Assembly: GCA_963920525.1 (NCBI GenBank) | Contig: OY986439.1 | Location: forward strand, 25,598,319-25,662,318 | Source of the DNA: Dichetophora obliterata | Taxonomy: Eukaryota > Arthropoda > Insecta > Diptera > Sciomyzidae | DNA: 64,000 nucleotides | Reading direction: 5' to 3' | Shown here: positions 35,211-47,500 of the stretch, piece after piece | How the letters are laid out: each line of letters begins with the position of its first letter | How positions within the stretch are numbered: position 1 is the first letter of the stretch | Position numbers and translations under genes: made by a program | Notes under the pieces: generated by a model | The model's input: only the letters and a program-made list of their open reading frames with translations | What the model was told of the DNA's origin: nothing | Database searches by the model: none

Positions 35211-35593
35211 TGAAATATATTACCGCAACGCAAAGTCGATCTGGTTGCGTGAGCTCGCAAAGTTAAGACAAAAAAGAATTTATAAACATTTTTGACATAA
35301 AACAAAAAATATTTAAGTGCAGCAAATAATGAAATTTTTGTAAAATCTACAATTTTTAGAAATAAATTTTTAAAAAAATTACCTAAAAAAATTTTATGTA
35401 CCAACTTACCAAGTGTTGTTAAACGGAGTTACCAATGTTGGAAAACACAAAGAACTATAAGAAACTTTAAGCCACTAACTATAACAAGGACTAAAAACGT
35501 GCTAACAAATTTATATAAAAACAAAGAATCCTTAAAAACAAAATTAAGTACTTTTAAAAATATATCCAAAAATAGCAAAAACATTTCCCAAAA

Positions 35594-38500
35594 ATGATTG
35601 CCGACTCATATTTTATTAAACTACTGCTGCGGCAGTACAAAACAAACGAGGTGCAACACCTGCTGCTCGTCTTCATCAGCATCCTTGCGCTGATCAGCTT
35701 CGTGCAATGGCTGATCAATTTGTACAGAGAGCTTCGCAGGCTACCGCCAGGTCCTTGGGGCTTCCCGGTTATCGGCTACTTGCTATTCATGGGCAACGAG
35801 AAACACACGCGTTTAATGGAGCTGGCCAATCAGTATGGCACGCTATTCTCCACGCGGCTGGGCAGTCAACTGACTGTGGTTATGAGTGACTACAAGCTGA
35901 TTCGCGAGTGTTTCCGGCGCGAAGAATTTACAGGACGACCGGATACGCCTTTCATGCAGACGCTAAATGGATTCGGTAAGCGAAAAAATATCAATCAAAG
36001 CGACGATAAGAACTTAACAGTAAAAATCAAATTCAAACAACAGTGTTGAAAGCGTCTCTTCTTCGTTTAGGACGAATTTCAGTTTTTCAAAAAAATTAAC
36101 GAATCATCTGACGAAAACGAAGACTAGGTATTAAAATTGAGTATTGCGATTAGAACGAATAAAACGAATGCATTGTGAAAACTATTTACATGTGTAAATA
36201 AAAAGTTAGTTATATTGTTATTGTTTTTGTGAATATTGTTTGAAAATTTGCGGCAAAACATGTTTTCAAGTTAAGAGTGTATTTAAGGATTTATGCTGGC
36301 AAATCTTACGCAGCTTTAGATACAGTTTTCAAAATAAAAAGCAACATGTTCAGTTTTTAATGCTTAATTAAAGGGTCTATGAAATAAGATCAGAAAGTCT
36401 TAGGAAAATTATAGAAACGGAAAGCGGAAAGCCGAAAAAAATAAATTTTTTAAAAAATTTTCGGAAAACCGATTTTGACTCATATAAATTTAAGAAATAT
36501 CAGCATTTCGAAAAAAATAGTTTTGGTAAAATAATTTTAATGCAACTCTTAGAATTTTTTCAATATAAACTAATCTAAATTTATTAATGACACTTTTTGT
36601 AGTTATTGTTTTTTTTTTTAAATATCATTAATAAAAAAAAAATTCGATGACAATTTTTGTAAATATATTTTTTTAAATATCAAAATAAATTGTTTAAAAA
36701 CATTTTTAAACAATTAATTCAATTTTTTATTGCTCTATTTTAAAGAGATGCTTCATTTTTACTTAAAACAACTTAGAAAATATTTGTTTCTTTCAAATTA
36801 TCTAAGTATATATTTTAATAAAATTTTGAGATATTCGATGCAGATATTTAAAAAAATATTACCTACAATAAAATTTTTTATCAAGATTTAAAAGCATTGA
36901 ATAACATTTCGACTTTTACTTCAGATGCAATTCATATAAAATGAACCAAGATTAATTCCATGTCTTAAATTTTTTTATTAATATAATATATATAATGGTA
37001 TAGTTTAATTTTTTATGAATTAAAAAAAAAATTCGTAGCTGAATTTTTTTTCGAAACACAAATTTGGTTATAGATTACAAACCAAAGAAGGCTATGTAAA
37101 TGTTTAATAACTTTCTTTAAAAGTTAAATAAACAGCTTTAATTTGATAACCAACACGATACAATATTTTTTTTTAGCCATTACCAAAATGTTGGTTTTTG
37201 AATAAAAGAAATTCTATATTATCAAATTTTTTTTAGTGTGTGTGGTACAAATGTTTATTTTGAGACAGCGATGAGTGCATGGAAAATAATATTGTTAACA
37301 AAAAAAAATGTGATCAAAAGTTAAAGATTCGATTTACTTGAAACTCAGAAATTTTTATAGATCCTTAACCAAAGAATATATTTATATGTGTTATGCCCAT
37401 TTGAAAATTATGTTGTATAAAAAAATTTAAAAAACTGTTTTTTAGTACTTTTTTACTTTTTTACAGCACACAAGCATTACTTTAAAAATATCAATCAAAT
37501 CTGAGACATGAAATTTTAACATTGGTTGATTTGATATTTACTGAGCCTTTAGTGATTCTTGATAAATTTTGTGTAGAAAAATGGGGAATATTTTTCATTT
37601 TAAAGTAAATGAAGAGAAGAAGCTTTGTTTTGTGTTATTTTTTATGTTGAAATTTAATCTTGGCACGGTTTTCGTATTATTTGTTATAAAGATTATTTTT
37701 CAACTTAGGTATATAAAATGAAATAAAATTAAATAAAATATACCCATGTTTTTGAAATATATCTTGCCCCTATTTCTTATCAATTATGATATCAAATTTT
37801 GAGATATATTTATAAATAATTTTTATTACTTTTTATTTATTTATAAATATAAATATTATATTTTTATATTTTTTTTATAAAAATATTTTAAAATATATAT
37901 GTGAGTAACAAAGCCAATTATTATTTAAAAAAATTTTTTAGTCAACTTTATGGCAAAATCGCGTATTTTTTTAAACGGACTGTACTGTTTTACAAAATGT
38001 AGAACATTCATGTTATACATACTTGTTCAGGAACATTATCGTCATTTCACTTTTTTTTACTTGAAGATCTTTTTGAGACTTAGTCTGTTAGACGCCCGTT
38101 AGTCCTTTAAACCATAAAATTTGTACCATTTTCAACTTAGAACCTTTTTTCTTAGCTTATTATCTCAACCTTTTTGTTTTAGCCATCATAACAAAAATCT
38201 GAAATGGAAATTTCAACATATACTATTTTATTTGCATTATTCATTTCTGTTATTGAACCATTTAAAATAAAAAAGCTATTTTTTAATGTTGAAAGTTCTT
38301 GACCATTAAATAAAGTATTAGGTGAAAATTTTAGAACCCTTCAAATTTAATATTTTTTAATCATCTAGTAATCGCATGCTGTGGTTATTACTATTGGGCA
38401 GTTATGAACTAAAATTACATTAAAAATTTTATATGAGATAAGTCATTCAGGCTTTTAACATAATAACATGATATTTTTTAGTAAAATACTAAAGGTGTTC

Positions 38501-41500
38501 TAATAAAAAAATCCATTCTATCCAACTTGCTTTCCATCAAATTGAAAAACTTCACATTTGTTTAATAGCTTTGCTGCTTGATATACGTGGTAAAAAACTT
38601 TTTGCCATAAGGCTTATTTTTTTGTTCATGTCAAAAAATTTCCCAACCTATTAAACTAATTTTTTTACAACTTAACTTGTAAAAACTTGCAAGCTCTTCC
38701 GAGCTAGTCAGCTTTTTATTAACAAAATTATTTCAAGCAATTATTTGGCACATCCACATGTAACCTAAGAATGCTGTTGTTAAATTTGGTTGTTGTAAAT
38801 ATGTACTTTGGACATATGTATTCAGTACTTGACTTGCAAAAATTTCCCTGAGCAAATCACGTTTTTATTATTATTACCTATATATCTTAGTATCTTTTAA
38901 GGCCGTTCGTTAAAAATGTGTAAAAGAAAAAAAAATAAACTTAAGTAAATTTCATATGTTGGTAGTAAAAAGAAATATAGGGCAGCTTAAAGAAATTTAA
39001 GCAATTAATAGGTTGAAACAAAAAAAAAAATAAAAAAAAATCGGAATTAACTTATTAAAGTCTTTAAGCCTACCTCAATGGACGTATTTTAATACAAAAA
39101 AAAATGAACGTTAATATCAGTTTTTTTAAAGGTTTCTTATCTTCCATTGCTTATCATACGTTTTTTCATTAGCTGAAATTTTTAGCATATGTTAACTGTT
39201 ATTTTTTTAATGGCCAAATTTTTGTGATCAGTTTTTGTCGATAAATAAATAACGGATTGTGTTGTAATCTCTTACATTTACAACGTCTTTAGGTATGTAG
39301 ACGGTCATACGTGTTTGTATATATTTTTATGCACTTATATGCGACAAAAAAGCACTGTTTTTGTTAACAATAAAATTACAATCCTTTTAGCTAAGCTTAA
39401 CTTAAACTCAGCTTTATACAGTTTCCATCGAAAAAAATTGTTAACTGCTTCAGAAATTTTCAAACGATCAGAGTAAAAGGAAAGTGCATGAATCAAGCTC
39501 AATTTTATGTTGTTTCTTGTGATGTCAGCATTTGGAATAACTCTAGGAATTATACTGAAAAATTTTGTTTCCGAAACTTATCACTAATACACAAGCCTAT
39601 AAGATCCCGAGTAAAAATAAAAACTTTTATAACTAAGCCCAAACAGCGACCGAACAAGGAATAATTTCGAATATTTTATTCGGCTGTACAAGGGTCGCTT
39701 CCAGGACTTTTTGGCCAAACAACGGCCGTACAAAGGCCGAGCAGTGGTTTTTCGACAATGAAAATGAGCAGCTTTTTTAACTACCTTCAAACACAAAAAA
39801 ATTCTTTTTCACCACACTCAAGTGGCGATACTATCATGATCAGCATCGCCAAGTGAGGCTCGTTTTTGTTGTTGCACATACGTTTGCTGCTACTTATATA
39901 GGAGCTTTGAAAATTTTTTTGGCATACAACGAGCATACAGCTGCCGTACAACTTCATTTAGGCCTTGTTCGGCCGTTGTTCGACCCATATTTTGGCCACT
40001 AGGCTTTTTGGATTATTTTAAGCCATGCTCGACCCTTGCTAAGCCATACGGCCCATGTTCGACCGCAGTTCGTCCGCTTATATTTTTACTTGGGATAACA
40101 TTGCAAAATGTCATAAAGATAATTTTCCAGAAACGTTTTCAGTGCTCAAAACACATTTGTTTTGATTGAAGAGTCCTAGTCTTATCTTAACGCTCCCTTT
40201 TGTCTAGTTTATCTACATGAAAATATGTATTTTCAAATTCTTGTATACTCTTAACTCTTAGCTAATACAGCAATTTTCTCCATCACCTTCTTTACAGGTA
40301 TCATCAACAGCACCGGCAAGTTATGGAAGGATCAACGCCGTTTCCTGCACGAAAAGCTGCGCCAGTTCGGAATGACTTATATGGGCAACGGTAAACATGT
40401 CATGGAAAAACGCATTATGGTACGTTCCTTTAGGTTCTCTTTTAACCCTTTCAATCTACATATGTCTAGATTTATTTAATACCATTTACTAATTTTGAAT
40501 TTTTGTCCATTTCTTTCCACTTCAACTCCTTCAGACTGAGGTTCATGAATACATTCATAATCTACGCGTTTCCGAGGGCCAACCTATGGATATGGCTGCA
40601 GCAATTTCTGTCGCTGTCAGCAACGTCATCTGCAGCATTATGATGTCAGTACGTTTCTCCATCGATGATCCGAAGTTTAGACGTTTTAACTTTTTGATCG
40701 AAGAGGGAATGCGTCTATTTGGTGAAATTCACACCGTCGATTATATACCAACGGTACAATATTTTCCAAAAATCTTGACGGCCAAGAATAAGATTGCCAA
40801 GAATCGTGAAGAAATGCTGAAATTTTATCAGGATGTCATCGATGATCATAAGAAAACTTTTGACCCTTGCAATATAAGAGATTTGGTCGATTTTTATCTG
40901 GTCGAAATTGAAAAAGCCAAAGCTGATGGTACTGATGCGGAACTGTTCGATGGCAAAAATCATGGTGAGTAAGAACATTTAAATGCAAGACAAAGTCAAT
41001 AAGATAAGAGCTTAAAATTAATGCTGAACATTGGATGGCAAAAGTGAATGGAAAATTTCTGCCAAAGAAATGAATTGACAAAGTTTTATTCAAAATTAAT
41101 ATTTATTCATTTAAATATTTATTTATATGGAATAAGAACAAGTAGAATATCCTATGTAAATTAAATTTTTGAGGAAGTAAGAAAAGAAAATATTAGGGAA
41201 AATGATTTAAACGAAGAAAACGCAATATGGCTATAGTGCAAACTAAAGAAAGTAGTAACGAAACAAGTATTTTTTCAATATAAATTTTTAGCAAAATAGT
41301 CTATTAGATAAATGAGATAGATTAGACATCAAATAAAATGTTGTAATAATTTTAGAAAGTTGTAAAAAAAGCAAGTAGTTTTTACTGATAATATCTACAA
41401 ATTTTGAACAAAATAAGTAAAGCAGTCAGAGAGAAATTCAAGGAAATACTGAATTTCAGTTCTTCAATAGGAAGAAAGGAAGGAAAGAAGAAAGGAAGGA

Positions 41501-44500
41501 AGGAGGGAAGGAAGAAAGCAAGTAAAGAAGAAAGGAAGGAAGGAAGGAAGGAAGGAAGGAAGGAAGGAAGGAAGGAAGGAAGGAAGGAAGCAGTCAGTGA
41601 GATATTCAAAGAAATACAGAATTTTAAATCTTCAATAGGAAGGAAAGAAAGAAAGGAAGAAAGAAAGGAAGAAAGGAAGGAAGGAAGGAAGGAAGGAAGT
41701 AAGAAAGGAAGGAAGGAAGGAAGGAAGGAAGGAAGGAAGGGAGGACGGAAGGAAGGAAAGAATGATGAGAGGAAGAAAGTATGAAGGAAATAAAGAAGGA
41801 GGGAAGGAAGTTAGGAAGGAAGGAAGGAAGGAAGCAGTCAGTGAGATATTAAAAAAACAGAATTTTAAATCTTCAATAGGAAGGAAAGGAAGAAAGAAAC
41901 GAAGGAAGAAATAAAGAAAGGAAGGAAGGAAGGAAGGAAGGAAGGAAGGAAGGAAGGAAGGAAGGAAGGAAGGAAGGAAGGAAGGAAGGAAGGAAGGAAG
42001 GAAGGAAGGAAGGAAGGAAGGAAGGAAGGAAGGAAGGAAGGAAGGAAGGAAGGAAGGAATGACGAAAGGAAGAAAGTATGAAGGAAATAAAGAAGAAGAG
42101 AAGGAAGTAAGGAAGGAAGGAAGGAAGCAGTCAGTGGGATATTAAAAAAACAGAATTTAAAATCTTCAATAGGAAGAAAAGGAAGAAATAAATTAAAGAA
42201 GAAAGAAAGAAAGGAAGGAAGGAAGGAAGGAAGGAAGGAAGGAAGGAAGGAAGGAAGGAAGGAAGGAAGGAAGGAAGGAAGGAAGGAAGGAAGGAAGGAA
42301 GGAAGGAAGGAAGGAAGGAAGGAAGTAAGGAAGGAAGGAAGGAAGGAAGGTAGGAAGGAATGATGAAGGGAAGAAAGTATGAAGGAAATAAAGAATTAGG
42401 GAAGAAATTTAAGAAGGAAGGAAGTATTCAGTGGGATATTCAAATAAGTAATGCATTTTAAGTCTTCAATAGAAAAAAATTTAGGTATAAAGTATGAGGA
42501 AAAGAAATAAGGAAGGAAGAAAAAATAAAAATTAATTTAGTAAGCAACTGAATACAACAGGCTGAAAAAATGTCTCAACGGGTGGCACCCTTAATATGAG
42601 CACACCATAAATGACAAATCCACCTGTCAATGAATAGTAACGTTACAGTTTTCTAAATTAAACATCTTTTGGTATTAATATAATAATGGATAAAGAAGAA
42701 TTTCGTGCCCTGATTAAGCATTACTTATTGCGTAAAGGAAATGCAAAAGAAACAAAGAAAAGCTCGATACATATTATGGTGAATTTGCTCCCTCGTATTT
42801 GAGCGTAAAATATTGGATTACAGAGTTAAAAAGAGGTCGAATCAGCACAAAAGATGAGCACGCCAGGGGAGCACCACAAACAGTGACCACTCTAGCAGTT
42901 TTTGGAAAAATAAACGATTTCGTATTGGACAACCCGAAAGTGAAAGTGCGAGAGATAGCTACAGCCCTAGGCATAGCAAGTGGGTCGGTTGTTTCAGCTC
43001 TCTTCATGAACACTCGGGTATGAGAAAGTTAAGTCCAAGATAGCTGCCGCGTTCTTTAACAATCAATCAAAAATATGAATGTGTTCGCACTTCTCGAATA
43101 GTGATCGTTGATGAAATATGGATCAACCACTCCTATACACCATAATCTAAGGAATTAGCAAAAGAGTGGATAGGTACCAGTGAAAGTGCACCAAGAAGAC
43201 TCAATAGTCGGAAAGGTGTTGACGTCTTTTTTTTTTTTTGGGATTCAAGAAACATTTTGTTCATCGACTATATGATAAAAGGAAAAATAATTATCAGTGA
43301 CTATTACTGCAAATTATTGGACCGATTAAAGAACGAAATCGCAAACAAATGTCCCCATTTATCGAAGAAAAAAATATCATATTTTGCAAGATAAAGCGCC
43401 GGCTCACAAATCGATCGAAACAATGGCCAAATATCACGAGTTACGCTTCGAACTGCTTTTTCATCCCCATATTTTTTCAGATTTGGTCCTCAGCGACTAT
43501 TATCTGTTCCCAAACTTAAAAAGGTGGCTATAGAGAAGAAAAAAAGAGATCCGCATTTATGGAAAAATGGTGTTGATTGCATAACACTACTTCCTTCCTA
43601 CTTGCTCTAGAGTGTAATGAAGTGTTAATGTGAGAATGTTTATTGCACTTTTTATCATGTCTCTCAAAAATAAAAAAAATTTTTAATGTAATTGTTGCTG
43701 TTTCACACACTCACAAGACAAATGAATACAATACATGCGTAATTAGAATTATTTTTTATTTATATTCAATTACAAATGCAATTAGATTCTATTACATTGG
43801 AGGAATGTTTTTGGAAATTCTAAAAAGAAAAAAATTTATATTCTAAAAAAACTGTTTAAGAGTAATTGAAATGTATTTTTTTTTTAATGCATGCCTTTTT
43901 ATTAACTTGCTTCCTATACAAATGTCTTAAAACCCAATGATTAGGACCAGATTTTATTTCCATCACTTTCAACTGTTTCATAATTAGTTCTGATTAACAC
44001 ACAAACACAAATTTCCTACATATAATTTAACATTTTAACTATTCCCTTTCTTTTTCCTTTCTTTTCTTCTTGCAGAGGAGCAAATCGTACAAGTGATCAT
44101 AGATCTTTTCTCTGCTGGCATGGAAACCATTAAGACAACACTTTTATGGATCAATGTCTTTATGCTACGTAACCCTGAGCAAATGCGTCGCGTTCAAGAA
44201 GAACTCGATCAAGTTGTTGGCCGTCATCGTTTACCTTCGATTGAGGATTTGCAATATCTGCCAGTGACAGAATCGACAATCTTGGAATCGATGCGCCGAT
44301 CAAGCATTGTTCCGCTAGCAACAACGCATTCGCCAACAAGGTAATTATTGAGTTTTTCAAACAACTGTTTTTAAACCCACCACCCAAACCACGCCCCCTC
44401 ATTCTCTATTCAATGCTGTTTATTTTATACTCTTACGCGCTCTTCTCTCATGATCATCGTCGTTATGGTTGTTTTTTTCCGCATTCATTGATGGAAAAAT

Positions 44501-47500
44501 GGTGTTCATTGAATAAATACCAGCTTACCTTCCTTCCCATCGAGGCTCGAAGTGTAAATGAGAGGGTGTTTATTAGACACTTTGTGTAACGTTTTATAAA
44601 ACTGTAAAAGCTGCATTTAACGTAATTATAGTTATTTGTTTTTTTTTCTCCATTCATGCAAAAACCACACACATTTACTGACGAACGATCTTGCACTTTC
44701 AATCACTTTAGAGTTCATTGAATTTTCCAGTCATAATCGTCAGTCGGTCGGTGTGCGGTCGATCAGTTGTTAGTTTGTAATCAATCGCCAGCGTAGTAGT
44801 AGTTTTAAGTGCGTAGATTGTCCTAGTTTTGCGCTTCAATGCGAACGCACTTGATGCATGGTTTGTGTCTGTCTGTCTGTTTGTCCGTCCTTGTTGTTGT
44901 TACTTTATATGCATGTGCATGCGCAGTTTTAGAGGCGAGTGTCAGTTGTTTTTGTTGCGATTTTCAAGCCTTCTTAGCGCGCGATCACTTACAATCGTTC
45001 CATCGCTCTCGCTCGCTCTCTCTTTCTGCCTGCCGTTATGATGCATCTTTTGTCTACTCTTTGTGGCGTTTTTGTCATGCACGTGATTATCAATTAAAAC
45101 CTATTTAGTAGATATATATATGTTTATTTTTTATATATTTTTAAACGTCATATCTAATGATCTTGTAAGCCGATCTTGCATTAGTTTTTATCGTTGTTTA
45201 TTACTTTATTACTGCATTTTGTTTTTCTTTTTACCTTACAGGCTTAAATTAAGTGGCTTAGACCGGCCGGCCGGCTTCTGTTTTTCTCACAACCTGCCTT
45301 TGTTGTTTTTTTTTTTTTTGTCTTATATCTGCCGCCGAGGCGTAGGATCTGAGCTTAGATAAATTAACAGATCAACTTGTTTGACGCGCGGCAGTGTGTT
45401 TGTTGCTTTTGTTGTCATTGTTGTTGAGCGAGGTAAGCGTTTAGCTGAATCTGGGTTGAATGAACTCATTGGCAAATGTGTGTCGCCTGATGTTTGTGAG
45501 AATTCGCTGCAATTTTCAATCAACTCTTGCCAATATTTATTTTTTTATTACTTAGTTGATTGCCAAGTAATTTTTTTTTGTCTCGCTTTTTTTATGGCAA
45601 ATGCACTGGCAATAGTGACATTTTTATTTTTTGGAAAACGCAGAAAGCGAAAACCGAGAATATGCCTTTTAATGCCTATTTTATGGCAGCAATTTGCATT
45701 CCGTTAACGTTAAGATTAGATTTCTGAAAGCTTAGATATTCATATGATCTAGCGAGAGAGATTTACGTTTTATCGAATTATCGTTTACACTCTGTAATAG
45801 TTCACAATTTTGGATACATATGTAATGAAGCTGTCCAATGCCACAAAACTATATTTTTTTATTCATTCATGGACCTTTTCCGGGTAAAAAGTACATATTT
45901 GCAATCAGAATAGAACCTTTTTTATTTATAGAAAAAAATCAGATAAAATTGCCTCTCAAAAACGATTCCTTTTTTTTTTGTTAGGAAATAAATTAGCATA
46001 AGTACTTAAATTAGATTAGTTTTGCAAACATTATTTTGTGAATTTAATTTTTTTTTATAACTATGTAAAGCTGAAAAAATACACCAATATATAGCTTTTA
46101 TGCTGTTATGAGGCGTTGAACTCAAATCCTCTCTGAAACTTGTCCATTGTTACTACCACTCCACCATATCAATTATTGAAATTAATCTGTGCAACACGTT
46201 TATGTACAAAACTATAAAAGTTACTGAAAAAGTATATTTTGGATATGCATATATACATATATCAGCACTCATTTAAAATCAAGAAAATGTCATTACAAAA
46301 CAAAAATTTTAAAAATATATAACTTGAAATATTCCTGGTTCGAAATTCGGCAGGGTTAAAAAGGTTATGATAGAAAAAAATAATTTAAAATACATTATCA
46401 AACTCATTTCAGTTCCAAAAAAAATTGTATTTCTGAAAAGTACCTTGAAAAAAAAGGGTTCCCATATAGTATGTTTTTTACCCATAATAATATGTAGCTA
46501 TACAAAAATAATGATTTTATGATTTATTTCTGAACTCGTTTATGGTTAAAGAAATAACTGTTTTTAATTAAAGTAGTCATTTAACACCCCGAGTAAAAAT
46601 ATAAGCGATTGAACAGCGGTCAAACATATGCCGCATGGCCGTACAAGGGTCGAACATGGCTTAGAAATAGTCCGTAAATCCTAGGGACCGAAGTTGGGTC
46701 GAACAACGGCCGTACAACTTAATTAAAGCCTTGTATGGTCGCTGTACGCATGTTGTATGCCACCAAATTTTTATACGCAACAACAAAAGCAAGCCTCACT
46801 AGGCGGTGCTGATGTTGATAGTTTCGTCACTTGTGTGGGGCGATAATTTGTAATATTTTTTCATTAGTTTGTGCCAGGTTAAACATACTTAACCCTTGCA
46901 TCCCTGAATTGTTTCCCTTTAGTTAATGTTTTTCCTATTATTTATTATTTGTCAGCAAATAAATAACACAACAAAATTTGGATTTTTTTTATTGTTACAC
47001 TTGCGACGCGAATAAAAAAGCGAGTAATAGAAATATGCTGTTGCGCAGGTAATGCAGATCTCTGAATTCGATGGTGGCGATTTCCACCGCCAGGGCCGAA
47101 AGGGATATATTTAATTTATTTCAGCACGAGGATCCAAATTTCATTAAATCATTTCTCATTTTTACTGTACAATAATCATTGTTCGGCCGATATACGTCCT
47201 CTTTACGGCCGTTGTACAGCCGAGATTATTTCACAATGGCTTCTGTACGACCCTTGTACAATCCTTGTAGGGCTGAGAAAAAATATTTAAAATTTGGCCT
47301 TATTCGACCGCTGTTTGGCCTTAGTTAAAAAGTTGTTATTTTTACTCCGGACAATGAAATTAAGCTCTTACTTAAAAAAAATATTTCCACCCGAAAATTT
47401 TCAACAAAAAATTTCACTTTTAACCGAACCCTTATTCAGTGCGTTCTAATAAGAAAAAATAATAAAATTAATATGTATTAGTTACTGCTTGCCACTGTTC

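Noticed and set aside
41382..41784. Lys/Arg/Glu/Gly-rich and Pro/Ser/Phe-rich frames
   Set aside because: They are translations of the GGAA microsatellite inside a Cyp18a1 intron.
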